Shown piece after piece: positions 26,125-34,706 of a DNA stretch of 64,000 nt. The notes below the pieces were generated by a model. That model did not search any database. It saw only the letters and a list, made by a program, of their open reading frames with translations, and was not told where the DNA came from. The stretch's first letter is position 1. The number at the start of each line of letters is the position of its first letter. Position numbers and translations under genes: made by a program. This DNA comes from Pseudogemmobacter bohemicus. GTDB taxonomy: Bacteria > Pseudomonadota > Alphaproteobacteria > Rhodobacterales > Rhodobacteraceae. The stretch covers positions 305,645-369,644 of the forward strand of contig NZ_QNHG01000001.1 of the NCBI RefSeq assembly GCF_003290025.1, read 5' to 3'.

Positions 26125-27924
26125 ATGACCCAGCTTGATCACATCCGCAATTTTTCCATCGTCGCCCATATCGACCACGGGAAATCCACGCTCGCCGACC
26201 GGCTTATTCAGATGACCGGCACCGTGGCCGAGCGCGATATGAAGGCGCAAATCCTCGACTCGATGGATATCGAGCGTGAGCGCGGCATCACGATCAAGGC
26301 GAACTCCGTCCGGATCGAATATCCGGCGAAGGATGGGAAAACCTATATCCTGAACCTGATCGACACGCCCGGCCATGTCGATTTCGCCTATGAAGTCTCG
26401 CGCTCGATGCGCGCGGTTGAGGGCTCACTGCTGGTGGTTGATGCCAGCCAGGGGGTTGAGGCGCAGACGCTGGCCAATGTCTATCAGGCGCTGGATGCCG
26501 GGCATGAGATCGTGCCGGTTCTGAACAAGATCGACCTGCCGGCAGCCGATCCCGAGCGGGTGAAGGCCAATATCGAGGATGTGATCGGGCTCGATGCTTC
26601 CGATGCGATTCCGATTTCCGCGAAATCGGGCCTGGGCATCCCGGATGTGCTGGAAGCCATCGTGCAGCGCCTGCCCGCACCCAAAGGCGACCGTGATGCG
26701 CCGCTGAAGGCGATGCTGGTCGACAGCTGGTATGACAGCTATCTTGGCGTGGTCGTGATGATCCGCGTCATGGATGGCGTGATCAAAAAGGGCGAGCGCA
26801 TCCGGATGATGCAGACCAATGCGGTCTATCCGATTGACCGCCTCGCCGTGCTCACGCCCAAGATGACCGATATCGCGGAACTCGGGCCGGGTGAAATCGG
26901 CGTCTTCACGGCCTCTATCAAACAGGTCCGCGACACCCGCGTCGGCGACACCGTGACCCATGAGCGTAAAGGCACCGACACGCCGCTGCCGGGCTTCAAG
27001 CCCGCGCAGCCGGTGGTTTTCTGCGGCCTCTTCCCGGTCGATGCCGCCGATTTCGAGGCGCTTCGCGATGCAATCGAAAAGCTTGCGCTGAATGATGCGT
27101 CGTTCAGCTATGAGATGGAGACCTCGGCCGCGCTTGGTTTCGGCTTCCGTTGCGGCTTCCTGGGGCTCTTGCACCTTGAAGTGATCCGCGAGCGGCTGGA
27201 GCGCGAGTTCGACCTTGATCTGATCACCACCGCGCCTTCGGTCGTGTTCAAGCTGCATATGAAAGACGGCGAGGTGCGCGACCTGCACAACCCCGCCGAT
27301 ATGCCCGACCTGACCTATATCGACCATATTGAAGAGCCGCGCATCAAGGCGACGATCATGGTGCCGGATGAATATCTCGGCGATATCCTGAAACTCTGCC
27401 AGGACCGGCGCGGCATCCAGCTGAACCTGACCTATGCCGGCCCGCGCGCCATGGTGGAATATGATCTGCCGCTGGCAGAGGTGGTGTTCGACTTCTACGA
27501 CCGGCTGAAATCGGTGACCAAGGGCTATGCGTCGTTCGACTATCAGTTGAACGAATATCGCGAGGATCACCTCGTGAAGATGTCGATCATGGTGAATGAA
27601 GAGCCGGTCGATGCGCTGGCGATGATGGTCCACCGCGACCGTGCCGAGGCGCGGGGCCGGGTGATGGTGGAAAAGCTGAAAGAGCTGATCCCCCGCCATA
27701 TGTTCAAGATCCCGATCCAGGCCGCCATCGGCAGCCGGGTGATCGCGCGGGAAACGCTGTCTGCGATGCGCAAGGACGTGACGGCGAAATGCTATGGCGG
27801 CGACGCGACGCGTAAGCGCAAGCTTCTGGACAAGCAGAAGGAAGGCAAAAAGAAGATGCGGCAATTCGGCAAGGTCGAGATTCCGCAGACGGCCTTCATC
27901 CAGGCGCTCAAAATGGACAATTGA
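26125..27924 (+). CDS. lepA: Elongation factor 4
   Basis: LepA/EF4 is a ribosome-bound GTPase that acts on stalled or mis-translocated ribosomes and in initiation. The 599 residues equal the E. coli length. G motifs are AHIDHGKST near residues 12-20, [14 protein letters not shown] and NKIDLPAA, and the family-specific C-terminal domain ends [17 protein letters not shown]. The start at [10 protein letters not shown] was chosen by alignment to that length; longer reading upstream is not supported. A factor-independent terminator follows. Confidence 0.97.
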   Translation: MTQLDHIRNFSIVAHIDHGKSTLADRLIQMTGTVAERDMKAQILDSMDIERERGITIKANSVRIEYPAKDGKTYILNLIDTPGHVDFAYEVSRSMRAVEGSLLVVDASQGVEAQTLANVYQALDAGHEIVPVLNKIDLPAADPERVKANIEDVIGLDASDAIPISAKSGLGIPDVLEAIVQRLPAPKGDRDAPLKAMLVDSWYDSYLGVVVMIRVMDGVIKKGERIRMMQTNAVYPIDRLAVLTPKMTDIAELGPGEIGVFTASIKQVRDTRVGDTVTHERKGTDTPLPGFKPAQPVVFCGLFPVDAADFEALRDAIEKLALNDASFSYEMETSAALGFGFRCGFLGLLHLEVIRERLEREFDLDLITTAPSVVFKLHMKDGEVRDLHNPADMPDLTYIDHIEEPRIKATIMVPDEYLGDILKLCQDRRGIQLNLTYAGPRAMVEYDLPLAEVVFDFYDRLKSVTKGYASFDYQLNEYREDHLVKMSIMVNEEPVDALAMMVHRDRAEARGRVMVEKLKELIPRHMFKIPIQAAIGSRVIARETLSAMRKDVTAKCYGGDATRKRKLLDKQKEGKKKMRQFGKVEIPQTAFIQALKMDN

Positions 27925-27980
27925 GGCGCGGGGGGCATCCCTCCCCTCACTGTCCAGAGATCATTTTCGAAACAGCATGA

Positions 27981-28009
27981 AGCCCCGGTGAGAGTCGCCG
28001 GGGCTTTTT
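27981..28009 (+). terminator. Factor-independent terminator after lepA
   Basis: AGCCCCGG (27981-27988) pairs with CCGGGGCT (27998-28005) and is followed by a run of T. It lies 57 bases after the lepA stop. On the opposite strand it would be the first strong stem after the sRNA array but lacks a U-tract there. Confidence 0.8.
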
Positions 28010-28041
28010 CGTTTTCACGTCTGATCGGAAAGGAGGGGAGG

Positions 28042-28114
28042 GCGGCGGTCCCGAGGGAGGAGGAGAGGGACCGCCGCAAGTTCCGGTGGCGCAAGGGAGG
28101 AGGAGAGCGCCGCC
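28042..28114 (-). ncRNA. CcsR/cuckoo-like sRNA unit 5
   Basis: The 5' hairpin pairs GGTGGCGC (28085-28092) with GCGCCGCC (28107-28114), with one non-pair. The 3' hairpin has a perfect 11-bp stem, GCGGCGGTCCC with GGGACCGCCGC (28042-28052 with 28067-28077). It is the last unit; another CCUCC-rich stretch follows at 28031-28041 without a stem. Confidence 0.78.
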
Positions 28115-28158
28115 GAACTGGTCGGGCAGGAGGTTCAGACCTCTGCCCTTTTGGGAGG

Positions 28159-28233
28159 GCGCAGCGGCTCCAGGGAGGAGGAGGGGAGCCGCCGCGCTTT
28201 CCGGAAACCCCAGGGAGGAGGAGAGGGGGTCCG
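28159..28233 (-). ncRNA. CcsR/cuckoo-like sRNA unit 4
   Basis: The 5' hairpin pairs CCCC (28208-28211) with GGGG (28225-28228). The 3' hairpin pairs GCGGCTCC (28164-28171) with GGAGCCGC (28185-28192) and extends outward with GCGC pairing past one position that is G-U on the minus strand. It is a near copy of unit 3 with changes confined largely to the stems. Confidence 0.8.
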
Positions 28234-28280
28234 AACTGGTCTGACCCGGGCGCCATAAAGGCGATGGGCCACTATTTTGC

Positions 28281-28353
28281 GCAGCGGCTCCAGGGAGGAG
28301 GAGGGGAGCCGCTGCAGTTTCCGGAAACCCCAGGGAGGAGGAGAGGGGCTCCG
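28281..28353 (-). ncRNA. CcsR/cuckoo-like sRNA unit 3
   Basis: The 5' hairpin pairs CCCC (28328-28331) with GGGG (28345-28348), with an outer GG/CC pair. The 3' hairpin has a perfect 11-bp stem, GCAGCGGCTCC with GGAGCCGCTGC (28281-28291 with 28305-28315). It is nearly identical to unit 4 over about 80 bases, so one is a duplicate of the other. Confidence 0.8.
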
Positions 28354-28397
28354 AACTCGTCAGGCCCGGCGCGATGCGCTGCAGACCGGTATCTGGT

Positions 28398-28466
28398 GCG
28401 GCGACCCCAGGGAGGAGGAGGGGGGTCGCCGCGGTTTCGAAGGCCCGAGGGAGGAGGAGAGGGCCA
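28398..28466 (-). ncRNA. CcsR/cuckoo-like sRNA unit 2
   Basis: The 5' hairpin has a short stem GGCCC/GGGCC (28442-28446 with 28461-28465) around a 14-base loop. The 3' hairpin has a perfect 11-bp stem, GCGGCGACCCC with GGGGTCGCCGC (28398-28408 with 28422-28432). The anti-Shine-Dalgarno-like CCUCCUCCC lies in both loops. Confidence 0.8.
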
Positions 28467-28500
28467 CCGAACTATACGGGCATTGCTGCCCTGAATTGGG

Positions 28501-28567
28501 TGGCGCCACCTGGGAGGAGGGTGGTGGCGCCGCTTTCACGCAGGATCCAGGGAGGAGGAGAGGATCC
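28501..28567 (-). ncRNA. CcsR/cuckoo-like sRNA unit 1
   Basis: This is the first unit after the DUF1127 gene. The 5' hairpin has stem GGATCC/GGATCC (28543-28548 with 28562-28567). The 3' hairpin has stem GGCGCCACC/GGTGGCGCC (28502-28510 with 28523-28531), and its loop is altered to TGGGAGGAGGGT on the plus strand. The extra stem bases suggest a processed RNA of about 70-100 nt. Confidence 0.8.
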
Positions 28568-28580
28568 AGGACGCGGAAAC

Positions 28581-28793
28581 TTACTTGCCGTAGGCCGCTT
28601 CGCGGGCAACCTCGGTGATCATGGCGCGCGAGAGGCCCAGGTCCGACAGGTCGCGATCCGAGAGCGAGCGCAGCTCTTCCAGGGTGCGCGCATAGAGCTT
28701 GCGGCGCGCGATTGCGTTGCGCAGGGCCTCGACAACATCGCCAAACAGCGAGGGGCGGGCGAGGGCGGCGCGGGAGGTGTTCACATATGCCAT
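28581..28793 (-). CDS. ccaF1: DUF1127 small protein, CcaF1-like
   Basis: This 70-residue basic protein ends in the DUF1127 motif: LYARTLEELRSLSDRDLSDLGLSRAMITEVAREAAYG. In Rhodobacter sphaeroides the DUF1127 protein CcaF1 is encoded just upstream of the CcsR sRNAs, is co-transcribed with them from a stress (RpoH-type) promoter, and binds RNA to influence sRNA processing. Here the hairpin array begins 13 bases after its stop on the same strand, which strongly supports the same role. The upstream 290 bases, shared with the divergent apbC gene, should hold the promoter; I could not fix a -35/-10 pair with confidence. Confidence 0.9.
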   Translation of the reverse strand: MAYVNTSRAALARPSLFGDVVEALRNAIARRKLYARTLEELRSLSDRDLSDLGLSRAMITEVAREAAYGK

Positions 28794-28923
28794 TTCATCA
28801 AGCCTTTGCGTCAGGATCGGCGGTGGTCTTGCCAGGGTTGGCGGATCTTCGTGCCGGTCTGTTGCTTTCCGTTGTCGCTAACATGCGGGCTTTTCTGCGT
28901 TTGCACAATAGACGGCCCGACAA

Positions 28924-28938
28924 TGCTGCCATGCAGCA
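28924..28938. promoter_or_regulatory. TGC-rich palindrome between ccaF1 and apbC
   Basis: TGCTGC-CAT-GCAGCA is a perfect 6-bp inverted repeat with a three-base spacer. The core CTGC-N3-GCAG equals the site reported for the polyhydroxyalkanoate regulator PhaR in Rhodobacter/Paracoccus. It lies 131 bases upstream of the ccaF1-like gene and 146 upstream of apbC. The link to PhaR is inference. Confidence 0.4.
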
Positions 28939-29083
28939 ATCGCATGGCTGTTTCGGGGCCTATGTCATTGATATGAACAGATATGATTAATCCATGGGCG
29001 GTCTGCGAACAGATCTTTCTCCGCCCCTTGCCCTTTCCGCAAAAACTGCCGAGTCTCAGTCAGCGATTTGTCCGGAGAGAACG

Positions 29084-30205
29084 ATGACAGCCACGCGCGA
29101 GGCGGTAACAGAGATTCTGGCAGGGATTGCCCTGCCGGGCGGCGGCACTCTGGTGTCGCGCGATTTGATTCGCGCGCTATCGGTTGATCAGGGCGTGGTA
29201 CGCTTTGTCATCGAGGCGGAAAGCGCCGATCAGGCCCGCGCGCTTGCGCCGGTCCAGGCGGCAGCCGAGGCGGCGCTGAAGGCGCTGCCCGGCATCAGCG
29301 CCGTTCAGGTGGTGATGACCGCGCATGGTCCGGCGGCGAAAGCGGCGCCGAAACCGGCCGGTCCGGTGATGCGCTCGTCCGGCGGCGGGGCGGAACCTCC
29401 AAGCCTGAAGATCGGCGGCCATCCAAAGCCGCAGGAGGGCGGGCCGCAAAAGCTTTCGGGTATTGACCGCATCATCGCCATCGGTTCGGGGAAGGGCGGT
29501 GTCGGGAAATCGACCGTCAGCTCGAACCTTGCGGTGGCGCTGGCGAAACAGGGGCGCCGGGTCGGACTGCTTGATGCCGATATCTATGGGCCGAGCCAGG
29601 CGCGGATGATGGGGGTCTCAAAACGCCCCTCTTCCATAGATGGCAAGATCATCGAGCCGGTGGTCGCGCATGGTGTCACCATGATGTCGATGGGGCTCTT
29701 GCTGAAAGAGGGCGAGGCGGTGGTCTGGCGCGGCCCGATGCTGATGGGGGCGATCCAGCAGCTTTTGTCCCAGGTGGCCTGGGGCGATCTTGATATCCTG
29801 CTGATCGACCTGCCGCCCGGCACCGGCGATGTGCAGCTCTCGCTGTCGCAACGGGTGCAGCTGACCGGCGCGCTGGTGGTCTCGACGCCGCAGGATGTGG
29901 CACTGATCGACGCGCTGAAGGCCATCGACATGTTCAACAAGCTGAAAACGCCGATCATCGGCCTGATCGAGAACATGTCTTCCTATATATGTCCCAATTG
30001 CGGGCATGAGGCGCATATCTTCGGCCATGGCGGCGTGCCGGCCGAGGCGCAGCGCCTGAACATTCCTTTCCTTGGTGAACTGCCGCTGGCGCTGGATGTG
30101 AGGGTTGCGGGCGATGCCGGCACGCCCATCGCTGTCACCGATGGCCCGCTGGCCGAGGCCTATGCCCGCCTCGCCCGTCGTCTGATCGACGGCAATATGG
30201 CCTGA
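29084..30205 (+). CDS. apbC: Iron-sulfur carrier P-loop ATPase ApbC/Mrp
   Basis: This 373-residue Mrp/NBP35 protein transfers [4Fe-4S] clusters to target proteins in the cytosol. It has an N-terminal MIP18 (DUF59) domain in residues 1-80, a variable Pro/Lys linker, the deviant Walker [12 protein letters not shown] near residues 129-139, and the cluster-binding CPNCG near residue 304. The ATG follows GGAGAGA. It is monocistronic and ends in a strong terminator. It is divergent from the ccaF1 gene. Confidence 0.95.
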   Translation: MTATREAVTEILAGIALPGGGTLVSRDLIRALSVDQGVVRFVIEAESADQARALAPVQAAAEAALKALPGISAVQVVMTAHGPAAKAAPKPAGPVMRSSGGGAEPPSLKIGGHPKPQEGGPQKLSGIDRIIAIGSGKGGVGKSTVSSNLAVALAKQGRRVGLLDADIYGPSQARMMGVSKRPSSIDGKIIEPVVAHGVTMMSMGLLLKEGEAVVWRGPMLMGAIQQLLSQVAWGDLDILLIDLPPGTGDVQLSLSQRVQLTGALVVSTPQDVALIDALKAIDMFNKLKTPIIGLIENMSSYICPNCGHEAHIFGHGGVPAEAQRLNIPFLGELPLALDVRVAGDAGTPIAVTDGPLAEAYARLARRLIDGNMA

Positions 30206-30266
30206 CCGCCACCCCTCTGTTGCAGAGCGGGCTGCTGTCACCCCTGGCCCGGACAGTCAAAATCCC

Positions 30267-30294
30267 CCCGTCGCCTGCCAGGCGGCGGGTTTTT
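30267..30294 (+). terminator. Factor-independent terminator after apbC
   Basis: CCCGTCGCCT (30267-30276) pairs with AGGCGGCGGG (30280-30289), with one G-U pair and a three-base loop, followed by TTTTT. It lies 61 bases after the apbC stop. Confidence 0.85.
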
Positions 30295-31027
30295 CATTCC
30301 GCGCGCCCGCTGCCGCCCGGCCTTCGGGGTGCCGGGGGGGCGGAATGGGATTGCATGGGATGGGCTGCGTCCGAATCAATCGCCATGGAATCTTATGGAA
30401 CTGTCTGGGCATTTTCGCCTCTGGCGGGTGATATCGCGGGATTTTGCCGCCGTCTGCGTGTAAGTGGCGGGAAGATTCAGCGATCCCACAGAAATCCTGG
30501 CTGGATGATCGGAAAAAATATCGCCCAGCCGGGATTTCATGGTTCAGCACCAAATATCCAACATATCGGTGATAACGCGAATGATATCCATATATATGGT
30601 GGCGTGAACGGGCTGGCCTGCCACTATATCCTGTTTTCCTACCCGATCCCGGACAAGATATTGCCGTCTCCGCCCAACATTTCCCTTGTCAGACCATGAA
30701 ATCCCAGGCATGTTGATTTCACGGAAGATGAGACGGGCAAACAAAGACGTCAGGGGCGGACGAAGACCCCGAACAAAGGCGAAAAAAGGCAGCTCATACA
30801 GGCAAACCCTTTCATCGGACGACAGAGATCCGGCGCGCGAGCGAGCAGACATCTCCCCCAGGTGGCGCGCGTAGCTGGACGCCCAGCGATGGGACAGAGG
30901 CGGATCGGACAGTGGCAGCAGTCCGATCCGCCCATTTCATTTCTGGACCATGAGAATTCGGCCGACGGGCCAAAGATAATCGGGCCGCAAGGCTCAGGGA
31001 CAACGCAACAAAGGCCGGCACAAAGCG
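30295..31027. other. 733-base stretch before mraZ without a supported gene
   Basis: No coding region is convincing. The middle (about 30480-30720) is clearly AT-richer than the rest of the window, and the last 190 bases form the leader and promoter region of the mraZ operon. A 12-bp perfect hairpin lies at 30899-30932. A TGGGA element near 30892 resembles a single MraZ box, but no spaced repeats of it are seen. No tRNA or RNase P RNA signature was found. Confidence 0.5.
30899..30932. terminator. Strong hairpin upstream of mraZ
   Basis: GGCGGATCGGAC (30899-30910) pairs perfectly with GTCCGATCCGCC (30921-30932) around a 10-base loop, followed by a moderately T-rich tract. It is 95 bases before mraZ. 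It may end upstream transcription or shape the mraZ leader. Confidence 0.5.
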
Positions 31028-31531
31028 ATGGCTGAGGCATTCAGAGGCGAATTCTACCAGAAGGTAGATGCTAAGGCGCGGGTCTCGATCCCGGCGCCTT
31101 TTCGCCGTGTTCTGGAGGCCGGAGATGTCGGGGCTGCGTCCGGGCGCCCGCGCGTTGTGATGGTCTATGGCGGCCGCGCCGGTCAGGCCTATGTTGAATG
31201 CTATTCCGTCGCGCAGATGACGGTGATGGAAGACAGGATCCGCAAGCTCGCACCCGGCACGCCGCAGCGCAAAGTGCTTGAGCGCAATTACATCACCCTC
31301 TCGCAAACGGTTGAGATCGACGATGATGGCCGTCTTGTGCTGCCGGCCAAGGTGCGCGAACGGATCGGCCTGAACGATGCTGCCGAGGCCTGTTTTGCGG
31401 GCGCTCTGGATACGTTCCAGATCTGGCTGCGCGAGACCTATGATGCGGAAATGGCGGCCCAGGAAGAGATTGATCTCGACCTGCCCGATGGTGCGGATCT
31501 CCTCTCGCTCCTGCCGCATGACGGGGCGTGA
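31028..31531 (+). CDS. mraZ: Division/cell wall cluster regulator MraZ
   Basis: This 167-residue protein has two AbrB/SpoVT-like halves (VDAKARVSIPAPFRRVL near residue 13 and IDDDGRLVLPAKVRERIGL near 97). MraZ is a DNA-binding regulator of its own operon. It is the first gene of the peptidoglycan/division block and lies three bases before rsmH. Confidence 0.95.
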   Translation: MAEAFRGEFYQKVDAKARVSIPAPFRRVLEAGDVGAASGRPRVVMVYGGRAGQAYVECYSVAQMTVMEDRIRKLAPGTPQRKVLERNYITLSQTVEIDDDGRLVLPAKVRERIGLNDAAEACFAGALDTFQIWLRETYDAEMAAQEEIDLDLPDGADLLSLLPHDGA

Positions 31532-31534
31532 GCC

Positions 31535-32533
31535 ATGGCCGGAAGCGCACCGCATATCCCGGTGCTTCTCAGGCCTCTTTTGGCGGCATCGGCACCGGTC
31601 GAAGGCTTCTGGATTGACGGAACCTTCGGGGCAGGGGGCTATGCAAAGGGCCTGATCGCCGCCGGTGCCGCGCGGGTTCTGGGGATCGACCGCGACCCGC
31701 TGGCGCATCAGATGGCTTCGTCCTGGCTTTCGGATTACGGCGGGCGGATCGCGCTGGCTTTGGGTACGTTTTCCGATCTTGACAGCCTGGCCGGTGAGCC
31801 CGCCGATGGTGTGGTGCTGGATCTTGGCGTCTCCTCGATGCAGCTCGACGAGGCCGGGCGCGGCTTTTCTTTTCAGAAAGACGGCCCGCTTGACATGCGG
31901 ATGAGCCAGGACGGGCCTTCGGCGGCGGATCTGGTGAATACGGCCGGCGAAGAATATCTCGCCGATATCCTTTACAATTACGGCGAAGAACGCGCCTCGC
32001 GCCGTATTGCGCGTGCGATTGTGGCCGCACGCGAAAGCAACCCTTTCACCACCACCTTGCAACTGGCCGAAGTGGTCGCGAAACAGCTGCCGCGCCCGAA
32101 ATTCGGCGAAAGCCATCCGGCGACCCGCAGCTTTCAGGCGATCCGTATCGCGGTGAATGCCGAATTCGACCAGCTGGCCGAGGGGCTCGCTGCGGCCGAG
32201 CGCGTCCTGAAGCCCGGTGGACGTCTTGCGGTGGTGACCTTCCATTCGCTCGAAGACCGCATCGCCAAGCGATTTTTCCAGCTGGCCTCGGGCGCCGAGC
32301 CCGCCGCCAACCGCTATGCGCCGGCGCGCGACAGCGTCACGCCGCGTTTCCGGCTCGTCTCGAAAAAGGCCATCGGCCCGGATGAGGAGGAACTCGCCGC
32401 CAATCCGCGCTCGCGTTCGGCAAAACTCCGCGTCGGGATCCGCACCGATGCAGCGCCGGTCGCTGCTGACCCTGCGGCGCTTGGCCTTCCCCGGTTTCAT
32501 GTGACCCGTAATCCGCAAAAAGGACGGTCCTGA
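31535..32533 (+). CDS. rsmH: 16S rRNA (cytosine1402-N4)-methyltransferase
   Basis: This 332-residue SAM-dependent methyltransferase (formerly MraW) methylates C1402 in the ribosomal P site. Motifs are [10 protein letters not shown] at the start, [14 protein letters not shown] (SAM loop, near residues 26-39), [12 protein letters not shown] and [18 protein letters not shown]. It is in its standard place between mraZ and ftsL. Confidence 0.97.
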   Translation: MAGSAPHIPVLLRPLLAASAPVEGFWIDGTFGAGGYAKGLIAAGAARVLGIDRDPLAHQMASSWLSDYGGRIALALGTFSDLDSLAGEPADGVVLDLGVSSMQLDEAGRGFSFQKDGPLDMRMSQDGPSAADLVNTAGEEYLADILYNYGEERASRRIARAIVAARESNPFTTTLQLAEVVAKQLPRPKFGESHPATRSFQAIRIAVNAEFDQLAEGLAAAERVLKPGGRLAVVTFHSLEDRIAKRFFQLASGAEPAANRYAPARDSVTPRFRLVSKKAIGPDEEELAANPRSRSAKLRVGIRTDAAPVAADPAALGLPRFHVTRNPQKGRS

Positions 32534-32534
32534 C

Positions 32535-32900
32535 ATGCGCCCCGTGCTTTACGTTTTCACCTTCCTCTCTGTGATCGCGCTTGGCTTCTGGGCTTACCGC
32601 GAGAATTACGCCACCCAGGAGGTGCTGAGAGAGGTCCGGGTGCTGCAGCGTGAAATCGCGGGCCTGCGCGAGGGGCTCTCGGTGCAAAAGGCGGAATGGG
32701 CCTGGCTGAACCGCCCCGACCGGCTGCGGGATCTGGTGTCGCTGAATTTCGAACGCGTTCCCCTGATGCCGATGGAGCCGGGCCAGTTCGGCGCCACCGC
32801 AAGCGTCGTCTATCCGGTGCCGGAAGTGCCGGCCATCGAACTGCCTGAAGGTGTCGGCGCGGTCGAGACCACTTCTGCCACTGAAGAAGAGGGGCTCTGA
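32535..32900 (+). CDS. ftsL: Cell division protein FtsL
   Basis: This 121-residue bitopic membrane protein has one N-terminal membrane segment (VLYVFTFLSVIALGFWAYR) and a short coiled-coil (VLREVRVLQREIAGLREGL), followed by a WLNRPDRLRDL segment typical of alphaproteobacterial FtsL. It acts with FtsB/FtsQ and FtsW/FtsI at the septum. Identity rests on topology and gene order, because sequence conservation of FtsL is low. Confidence 0.88.
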   Translation: MRPVLYVFTFLSVIALGFWAYRENYATQEVLREVRVLQREIAGLREGLSVQKAEWAWLNRPDRLRDLVSLNFERVPLMPMEPGQFGATASVVYPVPEVPAIELPEGVGAVETTSATEEEGL

Positions 32901-32903
32901 TCC

Positions 32904-34694
32904 ATGCGCACACCGCTCCGCCCGCTTGCCCGCATTCTTGACGCCCGCCAGAAAGGCGAGAACCCCGATCTGATCGAGCGCGAGAATCTCGCGCGCCGCC
33001 ATGACGCCATGCGTGAGAAAAGCCAGCCGCGCGCCTCGGCCCGGCTGGGCCTGCTGGCCCTGGCCTTTGGCTGCGCCTATCTGACGATCGGTGTGCGGAT
33101 GGGCCATCTGGCGGCATCCGAGCCGGTCGAGCCGGTGGCCTCGGCGCCGGGTGCCGAGATCGTCGCACAACGTGCCGATATCACGGACAGAAATGGTCGT
33201 ATCCTTGCGACCAATATGACCACTTCGGCGCTTTATGCGCATCCGAAAGAGATGGTCGACCCCAAGGGTTCGGCCCGCAAACTGGCGGTGATCTTCCCCG
33301 ATCTCAATGCGGAGGATCTGGAGAAACGCTTCACCGACGGGCGCCGCTTCCTCTGGGTCAGGAAGGTGCTTTCCCCCGAACAGATGCAGGCGGTGCATGA
33401 GATCGGCGATCCGGGCCTTTTGTTCGGCCCGCGCGAGATGCGGCTTTACCCCAATGGCTCGCTGGCCGCGCATGTGCTGGGGGGCTATTCCTTTGGTGCC
33501 GAGGGCGTCCATTCCGCCGAGGTGATCGGCACCGCCGGCATTGAAAAGGCGATGGATGCGCGGCTGCGTGACCCGGCACAGGCCGGCCAGCCGCTGGAGC
33601 TGTCGCTGGATCTGACGGTGCAGGCCACGGTCGAAGAGGTGCTTTCCGCCGGGATCACGATGCTGAATGCGCGCGGTGGCGCGGCGATTGTGATGGATGT
33701 GCGCACCGGCGAGATCATCGCGCTGGCCTCGGCACCGACATTTGATCCCAATAACCGACCCGTGCCGCTGGTTGGCAAGGATGACGAAGCCTCGGACAGC
33801 CCGCTCTTCAACCGCGCGGTGCAGGGCGTCTATGAGCTTGGCTCCGCCTTCAAGATCTTCGCCGCGGCGCAAGCGATGGAGCTGGGTCTTGTCAGCCCCG
33901 ACACCATGGTCAACGCCAATGCGCCGATGACCTGGGGCAAATACAGGATCAAAGAATTCGAAGGTAAGAATTACGGACCGATGCTTTCCGTGCGCGGCGT
34001 GATCGAGAAATCCTCGAACGTCGGCACCGCCAATATTGCGCTGATGATCGGGCCGCAGCGCCAGCAGGCCTTTCTCAAATCGCTCGGCTTTTTCGAGCCG
34101 ACCCCGCTGGAGCTGATCGAGGCCCCCGGCGCGCGCCCGCTGATCCCGAAACGCTGGCCGGAAATCGTGACGATCACCACCTCCTACGGCCATGGCATGT
34201 CGGCCAGCCCGATGCATCTGGCGGCGGCCTATGCCTCGATCGCGAATGGCGGCATCTATGTAAAGCCGACGCTGCTGAAACAAAATGGTCCGGCCTCGGG
34301 CGTGCGTGTTATGAGCGAGAAGGTCGCGAAAGACTCGGTCGCCATGCTGCGCTCGGTCGTGACCGATGGCACCGCAAGCCTTGGCGAGGTCAAGGGCTAT
34401 GAGGTCGCCGGTAAGACCGGCACCGCCGATAAGCCCAAGAAATCCGGCGGCTATTACAAGGATAAGGTGATCAATACCTTCGCCGCGACCTTCCCGGCCT
34501 CGAGCCCGCGTTATGTGGTGATCGTGACGCTTGACGAGCCCGCCGATACCTCGGGGCCGAAACCGCTGCGCACTGCCGGCTGGACGAGCGTACCGGTCAC
34601 CGCCGAGATGATCCGCCGCATCGCGCCGCTGCTGGATGTGCGTCCGATAGTTGAACCTGTCACCGGAGCTGCGCTAACTGCGGCTGCGAACTGA
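32904..34694 (+). CDS. ftsI: Peptidoglycan transpeptidase FtsI (PBP3)
   Basis: This 596-residue class B penicillin-binding protein cross-links septal peptidoglycan. It has a short cytoplasmic part, one membrane segment near residues 44-62, a PBP dimer domain (RADITDRNGRILATNM), and a transpeptidase domain with the active-site SxxK in LGSAFKIF near residue 315, SxN in EKSSNVGT near 370 and KTG in VAGKTGTADKP near 500. It lies four bases after ftsL. Confidence 0.96.
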   Translation: MRTPLRPLARILDARQKGENPDLIERENLARRHDAMREKSQPRASARLGLLALAFGCAYLTIGVRMGHLAASEPVEPVASAPGAEIVAQRADITDRNGRILATNMTTSALYAHPKEMVDPKGSARKLAVIFPDLNAEDLEKRFTDGRRFLWVRKVLSPEQMQAVHEIGDPGLLFGPREMRLYPNGSLAAHVLGGYSFGAEGVHSAEVIGTAGIEKAMDARLRDPAQAGQPLELSLDLTVQATVEEVLSAGITMLNARGGAAIVMDVRTGEIIALASAPTFDPNNRPVPLVGKDDEASDSPLFNRAVQGVYELGSAFKIFAAAQAMELGLVSPDTMVNANAPMTWGKYRIKEFEGKNYGPMLSVRGVIEKSSNVGTANIALMIGPQRQQAFLKSLGFFEPTPLELIEAPGARPLIPKRWPEIVTITTSYGHGMSASPMHLAAAYASIANGGIYVKPTLLKQNGPASGVRVMSEKVAKDSVAMLRSVVTDGTASLGEVKGYEVAGKTGTADKPKKSGGYYKDKVINTFAATFPASSPRYVVIVTLDEPADTSGPKPLRTAGWTSVPVTAEMIRRIAPLLDVRPIVEPVTGAALTAAAN

Positions 34695-34706
34695 TCGGGT
34701 GGTGAC

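Larger units (their letters stand above)
28042..28567 (-). repeat. Array of ten hairpins with constant CCUCCUCCC loops
   Basis: Ten hairpins stand in a row, each with a 12-14-base loop that reads AGGGAGGAGGAG on the plus strand and hence carries CCUCCUCCC on the minus strand, while the stems differ. Perfect 11-bp stems occur at 28042-28077, 28281-28315 and 28398-28432. The hairpins come as five close pairs (6-9 bases apart) separated by about 35-45 bases. The array starts 13 bases after a DUF1127 gene on the minus strand. This is the layout of the CcsR (cuckoo) sRNAs described in Rhodobacter sphaeroides. Confidence 0.92.

Noticed and set aside
28042-28567. CRISPR array
   Set aside because: The repeated unit is only about 12-14 bases, spacing is irregular, the variable parts pair with each other across the repeat, and there are no cas genes. 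Hairpin sRNAs explain it fully.
27988-28976. Plus-strand open readings across the hairpin array
   Set aside because: They translate the repeat into Gly/Arg-rich text (GRRRG) with no family match. The array is better explained as minus-strand RNA.
30220-30699. Plus-strand 159-codon reading after apbC
   Set aside because: It begins before the apbC terminator, runs through AT-rich non-coding-like DNA and has no recognisable domain.
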